This document shows positions 1 to 7,780 of a stretch of 41,658 bases of DNA, one piece after another. The DNA is taken from positions 1 through 41,658 of the IMG/VR virus record IMGVR_UViG_3300009184_000083, one strand, 5' to 3'. This stretch comes from a virus. Each line of letters starts with the position of its first letter. Position 1 is the stretch's first letter. Under the pieces are notes generated by a model. The model was not told the origin of the DNA, made no database searches, and saw only the letters and a program-made list of their open reading frames with translations. Both the position numbers and the translations under genes were made by a program.

Positions 1-1725
1 AATCGCCCCGGCGTAGCGCTTCTCCGCCTCCTGCTGCATCTGCTTGGCCAGCGGCGAGACATTGATGCTGCGCAGGCTGATCTTGTCGTTGGTGCCGATT
101 TTGTCGGCAAATTCGGCGGCAATATCGGCTTGCCGCGCCATGATTTCCTTGTCGCTCAGCCCCCGGGCCTTGCCCTCCAGCCAGGCGGCAGCCTTAGCGG
201 CTTCAATGAAAGGTTTCGAGATAACTGCACCCAGCCTGTCGCTTTTCTCTATAAGGCTATCCAGGGTGTCGTTGATTTTGTCGAAGGCGTTATCGCTATA
301 GTCTCCCCCCTGCTGGCCAATCAACCGGAAAAACAGCGTGATTGGCCGCAGCATTGTCGATACCAGCGACGCCAATAGCTGAAACATCTTGGCGATTGTG
401 GTAAGACCAGCCGTCACATACTGAATAATTGGCGTAAGTATGGCGTCGGCAAGGTTCCCAACCAGAGCTGTGATGTCGCTACCAATTTGAATGATAGAGG
501 CGCCAACTGATAACACCGGCACCAGTGCGCCGGCAAGCTGCCCCGCCAACACGATGACTGGCTCCAGGCCTTCGCCTATGGATCGCATCATGTCGCCAAA
601 GGTGTCTTTTAATTCCGTCAGCGGCGTCAAAATTGCCTGTAGTGCACGGGCTGACCCACGTTCAAATCCCTGGCCACCACTCGTATTTATTGACTGCATC
701 ACATCTTGGAAATTGCTCAGCGTGTTCTCCAGTGATGCCGCTAATACTTTCTGCCCGTCATATAGCTTATTTAGTTTATCCATCAAGTCGTCATAGTATT
801 TGCCTTCTGCTTGCAGGGTGCGGATCCGCTCGCCAGCTCCCTGGCCATACAGCTTCATCGCCAGCTCATCACCAGGTTGAACATTGCCGCTCAGCAGGCT
901 GCTGGCCTCTCCCCGCAACTGATAACCAGGGATGTTGAGCGTCGCCATTGCCGCAGCGATGCGAGTCGAAAGCTTGGTGACATTGCTAAGGTTTTCGCCC
1001 TGCTTACCCAATCCAGAGTTGTTCTGGCTGATGATATTAAATGCGTCGTACACCTCACTGGAGGTAGCGCCCGAAATCATCGCCACTTCCTTTTGGATTT
1101 CCTTGAATTCGCCTGTGATCCGGCCGCGTAGGGCCCGCATCTGGTTTGAGGTCCCCTCAATGGCTTTGCCGTCCGGGCCGATCACGGCAAAGGCCTGTGA
1201 CGTGAAGATGCTGGCCTCAGCCACCTGTTTGTTGAATTCGCCCGTCTGCTGAGACAGGGCCTGCAGGGGCCCGGTGATCGAGCCAACGGCCGCGGCCACA
1301 CCGTTGAAAATTGCCTGCAGGCCCATGGCCGCCAGGCCGATCTGACCCAGGATTGGCAGCGCCACCCCGGCCGCCCGGCTGAGGCCGGCCAGGCCACCGG
1401 CCATTTTGGAGATGCCGCCAGAGCCGCCATCGGCGCTCTTGCCCGCCTTGGTGAGCATGTCGGCGAGGCCCTCCCAGGCCGACGCATCTCCCTCCATGCC
1501 CCGGCTCACGGCCTCCAGCGTGCTGCGCAGGCCCACCAGCTTCTGTTGGAGGGTGTTCACCTCGCGGGTGGCGTTGCCGGTTTCGGCGTCAAATTTGACC
1601 TTGATGCCCTGCTTTTCTAATTGTTCGGTATATCGACGCAGTTTCTCTAGTTCTTTGTCCAGCTCGCTGCGATCGCCATAGAGCCGCAGTACGGCAGCAC
1701 CGAGATCGACATCCCCACCTGCCAA
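1..1725 (-). CDS. Tail tape-measure protein (N-terminal part; runs off the left edge)
   Basis: An open minus-strand frame of about 575 codons continues past base 1. No ATG is available in frame downstream of the last upstream stop (about 1759-1761), so the likely start is TTG at 1723-1725, just after the end of the tail-chaperone gene. The start VDLGAAVLRLYGDRSELDKE is followed by a predicted coiled coil (about residues 15-75), Gly/Ala-rich hydrophobic segments around residues 100-140 and 340-430, and long helices. This architecture, and the position directly after a frameshifted chaperone pair, is typical of tape measures, which set tail length and often help DNA pass the membrane. The C-terminus is not visible. 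Confidence 0.85.
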   Translation of the reverse strand, partial: MAGGDVDLGAAVLRLYGDRSELDKELEKLRRYTEQLEKQGIKVKFDAETGNATREVNTLQQKLVGLRSTLEAVSRGMEGDASAWEGLADMLTKAGKSADGGSGGISKMAGGLAGLSRAAGVALPILGQIGLAAMGLQAIFNGVAAAVGSITGPLQALSQQTGEFNKQVAEASIFTSQAFAVIGPDGKAIEGTSNQMRALRGRITGEFKEIQKEVAMISGATSSEVYDAFNIISQNNSGLGKQGENLSNVTKLSTRIAAAMATLNIPGYQLRGEASSLLSGNVQPGDELAMKLYGQGAGERIRTLQAEGKYYDDLMDKLNKLYDGQKVLAASLENTLSNFQDVMQSINTSGGQGFERGSARALQAILTPLTELKDTFGDMMRSIGEGLEPVIVLAGQLAGALVPVLSVGASIIQIGSDITALVGNLADAILTPIIQYVTAGLTTIAKMFQLLASLVSTMLRPITLFFRLIGQQGGDYSDNAFDKINDTLDSLIEKSDRLGAVISKPFIEAAKAAAWLEGKARGLSDKEIMARQADIAAEFADKIGTNDKISLRSINVSPLAKQMQQEAEKRYAGAI

Positions 1726-1744
1726 CGAACCATTTGCCTGTTGG

Positions 1745-2211
1745 TCATTCTGCCGGTTTCATGGTCGAGCGAATGTCCTCCGCCAGCAGGGCGACGATGG
1801 CCATGGGCAGACGCCTGGCGCGAATCAGCCCCTCAATGGTGGCGATCACAGCTGGCTTGATGTTGGGCTTGCCACCAGGGAGTGGCGCCAAGAAGGGCAG
1901 AAATTCGGTGTGGTCGCTTTTGGCCGTGCCCTGGGATCCAATCGCCAGGACGATCGCCGCCAGCCGGGCCGTGGTGTGGGAGAGGATGTTGGCCTTCTGC
2001 TGATCATGCTCATTGAGCCATTCGACCGCCTTAAAGATGTGGCCGACTGGTTGCAAATGGAATTGATCTGCATGAAAGCGGGGATCATGCAGATCAGAAC
2101 TAGCCAGGCGAAAGTAGATGCTATTCCAATCGGTTGGTTTTCGCTCTAAAAACGCCCGTAGGTTTGCTATTTGTTCGTGGATGGTTTGCTTTCTGGCGCC
2201 CCCTGGGGCTT
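1745..2211 (-). CDS. Tail assembly chaperone, T part (read by -1 frameshift from the gene at 2167-2760)
   Basis: This frame is open from 2362, but its first part runs antisense-like through low-complexity Gly/Arg sequence, and it becomes protein-like only after the slippery site at 2209-2215. A -1 slip there joins ...GGGK to APGGARKQTIHEQIANLRAF and continues for about 155 residues to the stop at 1745-1747. Like lambda GT, the product would be the full G-like protein with a C-terminal T extension, made at low level, binding the tape measure and tail-tube subunits during tail assembly. The gene lies immediately before the tape measure, as expected. Family membership is inferred from position and frameshift, not from sequence similarity. 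Confidence 0.8.
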
Positions 2212-2760
2212 TCCCCCCCCGGCGCCCCCCGCCTCCCCCGCTTCTGCCGGCTGGGGCCCGCCCTTGCCTTCTTGCACCATGAAATTGATGATGGCGGTGC
2301 GGAGTTTGCCCGGCAGCGCCCGGGAGTCTGCGTCGCTCCAGCCTTCCCGCAGGGGCAGCCATTCGCCATTCACCTGGGCGGAGCCGCGGCTAAGCACCGC
2401 CAGGGTGATCATGCGGGTGTGCTGCTCCTCCTTTGCAGGCAACAAGGGCGCAATGCACCCGAAGCCGCCCGGGGGGCCCCATTTCATGGCCACGGAGATC
2501 TTGAGAGCGGCATCGGTTTGAGGGCTGCTCAGCAGGACGAAAGCCTGATCGGCATCCATCCCAGAATTCGGGTGCTCGCCAATGGTTCGAGCAATCTCAC
2601 TCACCTGCAGCATCAACTGGGCCGATTCCCGTTGCTGCCGGTCATATTCCTCAATCTCTCCACCTAGCAAATCGCTGTATTGCCGCAATCGAATGGGGCC
2701 AAATTCAACAAATTGTTCTTCAAATGATGCAAAGACTGCATCCCTTGCCTTGGTCGTCAT
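2167..2760 (-). CDS. Tail assembly chaperone, G part
   Basis: A 197-residue protein starting at ATG 2758-2760, which overlaps the stop of the preceding gene (ATGA). The body is acidic and helical (FGPIRLRQYSDLLGGEIEEY near the start) and the last 35 residues are Gly/Pro/Ala-rich, where the slippery heptamer lies. Position between tail-tube and tape-measure genes, size and the embedded GGGAAAG site match the lambda G-type tail chaperone, a non-structural protein that keeps the tape measure competent for tube assembly. Assignment is by context; I do not recognise a named family from sequence alone. Confidence 0.75.
   Translation of the reverse strand: MTTKARDAVFASFEEQFVEFGPIRLRQYSDLLGGEIEEYDRQQRESAQLMLQVSEIARTIGEHPNSGMDADQAFVLLSSPQTDAALKISVAMKWGPPGGFGCIAPLLPAKEEQHTRMITLAVLSRGSAQVNGEWLPLREGWSDADSRALPGKLRTAIINFMVQEGKGGPQPAEAGEAGGAGGGKPQGAPESKPSTNK
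2209..2215 (-). other. Programmed -1 ribosomal frameshift site (GGGAAAG)
   Basis: On the minus strand the heptamer reads G GGA AAG in the frame of the upstream chaperone gene, exactly the phase used by lambda G/GT. It is preceded by a run of eight G (2213-2220) and followed by GC-rich sequence able to fold. The -1 frame opens straight into the conserved downstream chaperone frame. Confidence 0.85.
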
Positions 2761-3017
2761 TCGAGCGTTTTGTAGGGAAGGCTTGCGTTATAGATCTTAA
2801 GTCTTTCGCTTGCATTCACGCAGGCTGCTGGCAGCTTTACGGCGCAACGATCGCCCCCGTAGTCCGCCTCCGATGTTACCTGGGCCCATTCATCGCCAAA
2901 CGATGGCTCAATGATCATCACGGCCACCTCCATGCGGTTGCAGGTCACTTTGCAGTGGATCAAATGGCAGGAGCCGTCCCCTGCCGCAAATAGGGGGTAG
3001 AAGCCGGGGTCATTCAT
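2757..3017 (-). CDS. Small Cys-containing protein after the tail-tube gene
   Basis: An 86-residue protein. The frame is open further upstream, but that part overlaps the tail-tube gene and reads as low-complexity shadow, so ATG 3015-3017 (MNDPGFYPLFAAGDG...) is chosen; it lies 25 bases after the tail-tube stop. The stop overlaps the start of the chaperone gene. It has several Cys residues (HCKVTCNR, DRCAVKL, ACVN), unusual for a phage tail protein, and no recognised domain. By position it could be a minor tail or tail-assembly protein, but no function can be assigned. Confidence 0.65.
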   Translation of the reverse strand: MNDPGFYPLFAAGDGSCHLIHCKVTCNRMEVAVMIIEPSFGDEWAQVTSEADYGGDRCAVKLPAACVNASERLKIYNASLPYKTLE

Positions 3018-3042
3018 CGAGGGCTCCGGCTGGCGATGAGGT

Positions 3043-4053
3043 TCACGCAGTCCGGAAGGTGGTGGCAAAGCCCAGCAGGGGCTTGCGCACACCGTTGGCC
3101 GATGCGTTGTTGGAGGCGTCCACCGACTGCTGGATGGCGCCATCGGCCACCCGCAGCCGCAGGATTGTGGCCGCCGGCAGGGAAGCGGCCGGGGTGATCG
3201 TCACCACGTTGTTTGCCAGCGCCACGCCCGCCAAGATCTGGACGCCTGAGGAGGCATTCTCCAGGCGGAAGCCACCGCCACCGGTCGGGGGGAGGGCAAG
3301 CTGCGTCAGGGCAGCGGTGCCGTCGCTGGTGTAGGTGACGGTGATCGCGGCCGAAACTGCCACGGAGGATGCGTTGTCCACCGGGGATGTGGCCCAGCGA
3401 CGGGTGCCCGAGCTCGGCGCCGTCGCTAGCTGGGTGGATTGGATTTCTCCAATTGGCAGAGGGGTTGGGCCGGAAATGTAACGGCCAAATACTGCATCGT
3501 TGCGGCTCATCAGATTAAAACTGATTTTGGTAAGGCCCGCGTTGCTGGCATTGGGATCATTGTATCCCCTAAATACGCCGTTAAATCCAGCATAATCATA
3601 AACAAAATCACCGCTTGTACCTTGAGCGCGGCCCATTTCCTTGAGAAATTCAATATAAACCTCAAAATCTTTGTCGTAGCGCGACCGTTCAATTATGGCA
3701 AAGTCTGCGGAGTAGTCGCCCTGGAATACTGGCGCCGAAGCTGCTGAGACTTGGATGTTGCGCATAAAAAATATCTCACCTGAACCGGTGACTTTTGAGC
3801 CTACTGTCACAGAATCTTGCCAGCCATTATCGCCAAATAGGTTGAACTCTTCTTCTCTGTCGTCAATTTGAAAGGAAAGTTTAGTGACACCTGGCATATT
3901 GACGTAGCCCTGTCCTGTAGGTAGGGTTGGCAGGGTGATCAAGCCTGCGCTATCCCTGGTTGCATATAAGCGATTGGGCAGGGTTAAGGGAACCACCCGT
4001 ACCAGACTGCGGGTTGCTTTGTGGATGCTGGCGCCGATTGCAATTTCAGTCAT
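3043..4053 (-). CDS. Major tail (tube) protein with C-terminal Ig-like domain
   Basis: A 336-residue protein. Roughly residues 1-215 look like a tail-tube fold rich in beta strands (LSFQIDDREEEFNLFGDNGW, KISFNLMSRNDAVFGRYI). Residues about 225-330 form an SbsA/Big_5-like Ig domain with the usual pattern VAVSAAITVTYT ... VVTITPAASLPAATILRLRV. Ig-like additions on tail tubes decorate the tail surface and are thought to bind carbohydrates weakly. The neighbours, a terminator-like gene upstream and a chaperone pair downstream, fit the tail-tube position. Being the only tube-like gene and without a sheath, it suggests a non-contractile tail. Confidence 0.8.
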   Translation of the reverse strand: MTEIAIGASIHKATRSLVRVVPLTLPNRLYATRDSAGLITLPTLPTGQGYVNMPGVTKLSFQIDDREEEFNLFGDNGWQDSVTVGSKVTGSGEIFFMRNIQVSAASAPVFQGDYSADFAIIERSRYDKDFEVYIEFLKEMGRAQGTSGDFVYDYAGFNGVFRGYNDPNASNAGLTKISFNLMSRNDAVFGRYISGPTPLPIGEIQSTQLATAPSSGTRRWATSPVDNASSVAVSAAITVTYTSDGTAALTQLALPPTGGGGFRLENASSGVQILAGVALANNVVTITPAASLPAATILRLRVADGAIQQSVDASNNASANGVRKPLLGFATTFRTA

Positions 4054-4065
4054 TGTGGGGGGGGT

Positions 4066-4503
4066 CTAAGTGAGTTGTATTGGTTGAATAGTAACGACAT
4101 CCGGCAGCTCCACATTCAGCTGCTCGTAGGTGTCGTCGGTGGCAGCACGGGGGCGCCGTTGCGCATCCGGAAAGGCCCGGAGGATCAACAGGTCGATTTC
4201 ATCCAGGGTTTGGGTCGAGTCGTAACACACAAATGTCAACGACCAGATGCGGTTGGTAATGATCGTGCCGATGCCGCCGAGCGGCTGCCGAACGGGACGG
4301 CGCTGCAGAACGGCCTCGATGCCGCGGATCCGCCAATCCGGTGGCACCCGATGCTGACCCTTGCCGCCGCCGGTGATCCAAAAGGCAATCCTGGTCGCCC
4401 CAGAGGGCAGGACGTAGACGCCCAGCTGGGCGCCGAAGAGATCCAGCAGCTGCTCTCGGATCTGGCGCAGGTTGGCGCCACGTTCGACCAGCTGGTCGCT
4501 CAT
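4066..4503 (-). CDS. Probable tail terminator / tail completion protein
   Basis: A 145-residue protein starting at ATG 4501-4503 that overlaps the end of the preceding gene by four bases. It has an alpha/beta pattern with an N-terminal helix (LRQIREQLLDLFGAQLGVYV) and strands at WSLTFVCYDSTQTLDEIDLLI. Genes of this size directly between the HK97 gp10-like protein and the tail tube usually encode the tail terminator that caps the tube and joins it to the head. The call rests on gene order and size; I do not see a diagnostic motif. Confidence 0.55.
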   Translation of the reverse strand: MSDQLVERGANLRQIREQLLDLFGAQLGVYVLPSGATRIAFWITGGGKGQHRVPPDWRIRGIEAVLQRRPVRQPLGGIGTIITNRIWSLTFVCYDSTQTLDEIDLLILRAFPDAQRRPRAATDDTYEQLNVELPDVVTIQPIQLT

Positions 4504-4928
4504 GCCACATCCTCAGGCTCTTCCCCATCGCCCTGGCGCTGCATGGCCAAAGCATAACGCCGCTCGAAGTACTCCTGGAGGGTGGTCCGGTCATACAGCA
4601 CCGGCCGGGACCAGGGCCGGGCCGGCATCGTCAGGGCCTGCCCGTTGCTGCCGGTTCGCTTGAAAACCGCACCGTCATGCTCGGCAGCCGCATAAGGAGC
4701 TGCCCACTCAAAACGAATCTCTATGCGGCTATCAACCGTTTCGGGCCCGACCACCCGTAGCGATTTGGCGAGGTTGCCGGTGTCCACGATGTCCCGGGGG
4801 GAGGGATCGGTGGGCCAGTTCCATTTGTCCTCCCGGATTTCGGCCGTAAAACGCCGGGCCAGGTAGGCCGCAAAATCGGTGAAGGTCTCATCGATGGCAC
4901 TATTGATCCGCAGGTCGACCATTGGCAT
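4500..4928 (-). CDS. HK97 gp10-like head-tail joining / neck protein
   Basis: A 142-residue protein. The central DTGNLAKSLRV and AAPYAAAEHDGAVF segments match the pattern of HK97-gp10-like neck proteins (DTG.L..S... then YA..VE.G), followed by a PARPW segment typical of the family. The C-terminus is a polar helix ending in acidic residues. It lies among small connector genes between capsid and tail tube and overlaps its 3' neighbour by four bases, so the two are probably translationally coupled. Confidence 0.7.
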   Translation of the reverse strand: MPMVDLRINSAIDETFTDFAAYLARRFTAEIREDKWNWPTDPSPRDIVDTGNLAKSLRVVGPETVDSRIEIRFEWAAPYAAAEHDGAVFKRTGSNGQALTMPARPWSRPVLYDRTTLQEYFERRYALAMQRQGDGEEPEDVA

Positions 4929-5326
4929 CAGCGGCTGCCTCCGACGATGGTGAATTTGCCATGGATCGCTTGGCGGATGGCAGGCAGGGCCACCCGATTG
5001 ATGCCGATGTCCGGCCGCAGCTCAAAGGTGCCGCTGTAGCCATTGATGGTGGCCTCTGCCTGGGAGCCACTGGTGAGCCGTGGATCCAGGGTGGGGGGCT
5101 CCAGCAGCCGGCCCGAGCAGTTGTAGTCGGTCATGTCGATCCCCGGCTGGCCCTTCCAGTCGGGCTGTGCGATACGCAGCGCTGCGGTGTAGGTGAGCGT
5201 TTCCGGCCGGGGCACCGGATTGCCCGTCTCCGGGTCGTCCACCGTGGCAAAGCCGCTCACCACAAATGTCAGGACAGCATTGGCGTGGGTGCCGTAGTTT
5301 GAGCTCGGCAGCGACGGAATGGACAT
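4928..5326 (-). CDS. Head-tail connector-region protein, family not recognised
   Basis: A 132-residue, beta-rich protein (NAVLTFVVSGFATVDDPETG, TYTAALRIAQPDW, SGTFELRPDIGINR) in the middle of the connector cluster, overlapping the start codons of both neighbours. Position between the DUF4054-like adaptor and the gp10-like protein is where head-closure or stopper proteins are encoded in comparable phages. I see no diagnostic motif, so the role is inferred from order only. Confidence 0.6.
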   Translation of the reverse strand: MSIPSLPSSNYGTHANAVLTFVVSGFATVDDPETGNPVPRPETLTYTAALRIAQPDWKGQPGIDMTDYNCSGRLLEPPTLDPRLTSGSQAEATINGYSGTFELRPDIGINRVALPAIRQAIHGKFTIVGGSR

Positions 5327-5634
5327 CAGAAAACCATCCCCAAGACGGGCAGCGTGGAGCGCAGCGCTTCGTATTGCTGGCCGTAGAAGGTGGCGTTCAC
5401 CCCTGTGCCAGAGATGCCCGTGACGGCCTGGCCGACCATGGCGCCGATCTCGCGGTTGCGCAGATCAAGCAGATGGGCTGCGTAGTAGCCCACACCGCTG
5501 TCGTGCAGGTCGCCCCAAATTTCCGCAGCACACAGTTTTCCCGACACCAGCAGGGCATCTTCAATCACCGGCACCGGGTGAATGACCATCTCCGGGAATC
5601 TCTCCAGGAATGCCTCCAGGGTCGGGACCGCCAT
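5326..5634 (-). CDS. DUF4054-like head-tail adaptor protein
   Basis: A 102-residue protein with the family pattern: an N-terminal FLERFPEM segment, a central YYAAHLLDLRNREIG segment and a C-terminal YGQQYEALRSTLPVLG helix. DUF4054 proteins are helical connector adaptors (HK97 gp6/SPP1 gp15-like) that bind the portal ring. The start overlaps the stop of the gene before it and the context is the usual one after the capsid gene. The assignment by motif pattern is fairly firm; the structural role is inferred from the family. Confidence 0.7.
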   Translation of the reverse strand: MAVPTLEAFLERFPEMVIHPVPVIEDALLVSGKLCAAEIWGDLHDSGVGYYAAHLLDLRNREIGAMVGQAVTGISGTGVNATFYGQQYEALRSTLPVLGMVF

Positions 5635-5636
5635 GA

Positions 5637-6179
5637 TCAGCTCTTCCCGTCCTTGAGCTGCCTGAGCTTGTTGGCGATGTTGTTGCGCACCGGCGTGCGC
5701 TCTTCCATGGCCAGCCAGCCTTCTAGCTGCTTGGCATCACGCGACACATGCACCAAGCGCAGTGCCGTGGACTGGTCGCACGTTTTGATCACCGTGACGC
5801 CAAAGGCGGGTGTGTCGTTAACGGTCGGGCCGCCCAGGTCGATCTCTTCAATCGCCCGCTGACCCAACAGTTCTTGGACGCTGGCGCGCTCCTTGGCTTT
5901 TTCCCACAGCCCAGGATCGATGTCGAAATTCAGCCCGGGTTTGAGGATGAGGCGCTCTTCTTGGCCCACCCAACAGACGACAAAGTCGCCAGCGGGGATC
6001 GCAGCCGTCTGCGCCTCGATCACCTCAGGGGTGTAGGCGATGGCAAGACGGCGGTGAGCCGCCGCCCCAGCCTCCACTTCAGCGGCTGGGGCGGCGGGAG
6101 GCGTAGGGTCCGGCGCCAGGGCGGAAACAACCTCAGGCTTGGCAGAGGCTGAAGCGGGAACAGTTGCAGTAGCAGCCAT
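5637..6179 (-). CDS. Capsid-cluster hypothetical with Ala/Pro-rich N-terminus
   Basis: A 180-residue protein. Residues 1-45 are low-complexity Ala/Pro/Val. The rest is an ordered alpha/beta region (LAIAYTPEVIEAQTAAIPAG, WVGQEERLILKPGLNFDI, AFGVTVIKTCDQSTALRLV) ending in a basic helix. It lies between the major capsid gene and the adaptor gene on the same strand, a slot that often holds head accessory proteins. I do not recognise a family and make no functional claim. Confidence 0.6.
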   Translation of the reverse strand: MAATATVPASASAKPEVVSALAPDPTPPAAPAAEVEAGAAAHRRLAIAYTPEVIEAQTAAIPAGDFVVCWVGQEERLILKPGLNFDIDPGLWEKAKERASVQELLGQRAIEEIDLGGPTVNDTPAFGVTVIKTCDQSTALRLVHVSRDAKQLEGWLAMEERTPVRNNIANKLRQLKDGKS

Positions 6180-6221
6180 AAAACGGGAGGCGATTGGGTA
6201 TGTGAATCAGAATTAAGATGA

Positions 6222-7154
6222 TCAGCCTTTATCGATGTAGGTCACGGACTTGGGGAATGTGATTTGTGTACCGGCGCTTTTGCTTTCGGCAGGGACCTTA
6301 AAGGCCAGATTGATGGGCTGAGGAGGTAAAAACTTGGTTGCCATGGAGATCATATACTTTATTTTATCTTCGGAATATTTGTACAAAACCATCCGCCTGG
6401 CAGTAAGGTTGCCGCCGGATTTTGACGGTTCCAATTCGTTGATTGGCATTACCCGCTTGATTTGAGGGTTACATTCCAAGAAAAAGTTCAGCACGGTCTT
6501 GGAATCGTTAGTCCCCATCTTTGTGGTGGTCACCTTGCGCCAGTCGACATAGGGCATCAGAAGACTGTCAGCGGCCTCAACTTGGTTGGAAACAGTGCCT
6601 TGATAGGTAATGCCTTCATTGAGGATGGCAACCATTTGGTCAGGGGTGATATTTGCGGCATCAAACCAGCCGTCGGTGGCGCTGCCGGTGAGCACCAGCC
6701 TGTCTACGGCTGGATGGTTGAAGAATCCTTTTAGACCTGTGCCAGGCGCCCCGAAGAGAGCACACCGATTGTGCCGCTCTTCAATTGATTGGGTCGCAGA
6801 ATCAGCTTTGCGCTGATCAAGCCTAATTCCTGAAAACTGCGCTTTGCGGATTTCATCAGTGGTGTACCTAAACGAAGTGCCAATCTGACGGATTGCGTTA
6901 ATAACCTCACCTCGCTTAACATCTGAAGTGGGCAGATCATCACCGCTGTCGCTTATAAAGTCCGCCTCGCCAACACGATCCCAAATATCGTACTTATGGG
7001 TATCGGCACCCTCCGGAACCTCAAAACTGACCGGCAAGATTTTGGGATAGATAATCTCGGGGTATTCCTTTACGTATGCCCTGGCTTGGACGTATTGCAG
7101 CTCCTTTTGCAGAAAGGCTCCAGGGGCTGCCTGGGCATCAAGTCGAGTGGCCAT
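6222..7154 (-). CDS. Major capsid protein (DUF2184-like, HK97 fold expected)
   Basis: A 310-residue protein. The pattern ARAYVKEYPEIIYPKILPVS near the N-terminus, YDIWDRVGEADFIS, RQIGTSFRYTTDEIRKAQ, LFGAPGTGLKGFFNHPAV and a C-terminal PPQPINLAFKVPAES is characteristic of the DUF2184 major capsid family. These proteins build the icosahedral shell. There is no long N-terminal delta domain, consistent with scaffolding being supplied by the C-terminal half of the protease gene upstream. Codon use and GC are slightly lower than in the flanking genes. It is followed by the connector cluster, as usual. Confidence 0.85.
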   Translation of the reverse strand: MATRLDAQAAPGAFLQKELQYVQARAYVKEYPEIIYPKILPVSFEVPEGADTHKYDIWDRVGEADFISDSGDDLPTSDVKRGEVINAIRQIGTSFRYTTDEIRKAQFSGIRLDQRKADSATQSIEERHNRCALFGAPGTGLKGFFNHPAVDRLVLTGSATDGWFDAANITPDQMVAILNEGITYQGTVSNQVEAADSLLMPYVDWRKVTTTKMGTNDSKTVLNFFLECNPQIKRVMPINELEPSKSGGNLTARRMVLYKYSEDKIKYMISMATKFLPPQPINLAFKVPAESKSAGTQITFPKSVTYIDKG

Positions 7155-7186
7155 GGTGATGATTGGCGAAGGGTTGGGAAAAGTGA

Positions 7187-7750
7187 TCAGTCGGCAGTGA
7201 AACTCAATGCCGCTGGGGTGTTGATTTCCAGAAGCAGGACGGTTCCTACGGCGCCGGCCTTTCGAATTGCCCAGTTACCAGCGGTCAGAAGCAGCGAATT
7301 GCCAGCCGATGCTGTCTTGCCCCACTTGCCGGCATTTGGACCGGACTTGAAGTACCGCAGGCTGTCGGTCAGCGCCACGGTTTCAATCACCTCCAGGTAG
7401 AGGGGCCCACGGGTAAGAATATTGACGGCGGCACCAATCGGGATGCCATCGGCGTAGGCACCGGAGGGGCCATCGCGTTCGGCAACTGCAGTCCGGGCAG
7501 TTAGCCCCAAAATGCTGCCGGCGGCCGTGAGGGGAATACAGCTGTTGTTGAGGAGGCCAGAGCCGTTCAGCCTCACCGGAATGCCAAACGGGATCCGAGC
7601 TGCGGTTTCATTGTGCCCAGTGGCTATGGTCGCGTCCCGTAGATCGGCAATTTGGCCGGGGTTGCCCCGATCCATGGTCAGCGGATAGGCAATTTGGGCG
7701 CCGTCATCAACGACTGATGCAGTGGGTGTAACGATCAAGGCCATGGTCAA
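7187..7750 (-). CDS. Structural cement / head decoration protein
   Basis: A 187-residue protein between the protease-scaffold and capsid genes. It has the pattern GQIADLRDATIATGHNE then RIPFGIPVRLNGSG and a C-terminal GNWAIRKAGAVGTVLLLEIN, resembling phage structural cement proteins found next to DUF2184-type capsid genes. Such proteins bind the outside of the shell at inter-capsomer sites and stabilise it after DNA packaging. The family call is from pattern and position. Confidence 0.65.
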   Translation of the reverse strand: MTMALIVTPTASVVDDGAQIAYPLTMDRGNPGQIADLRDATIATGHNETAARIPFGIPVRLNGSGLLNNSCIPLTAAGSILGLTARTAVAERDGPSGAYADGIPIGAAVNILTRGPLYLEVIETVALTDSLRYFKSGPNAGKWGKTASAGNSLLLTAGNWAIRKAGAVGTVLLLEINTPAALSFTAD

Positions 7751-7780
7751 TTAGCAAGAGGACAGTTAAGTAATGAGAGG

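Noticed and set aside
2134-2667. Plus-strand ORF of 177 codons over the tail chaperone genes
   Set aside because: Antisense shadow; the minus-strand frames explain the conserved features and the frameshift.
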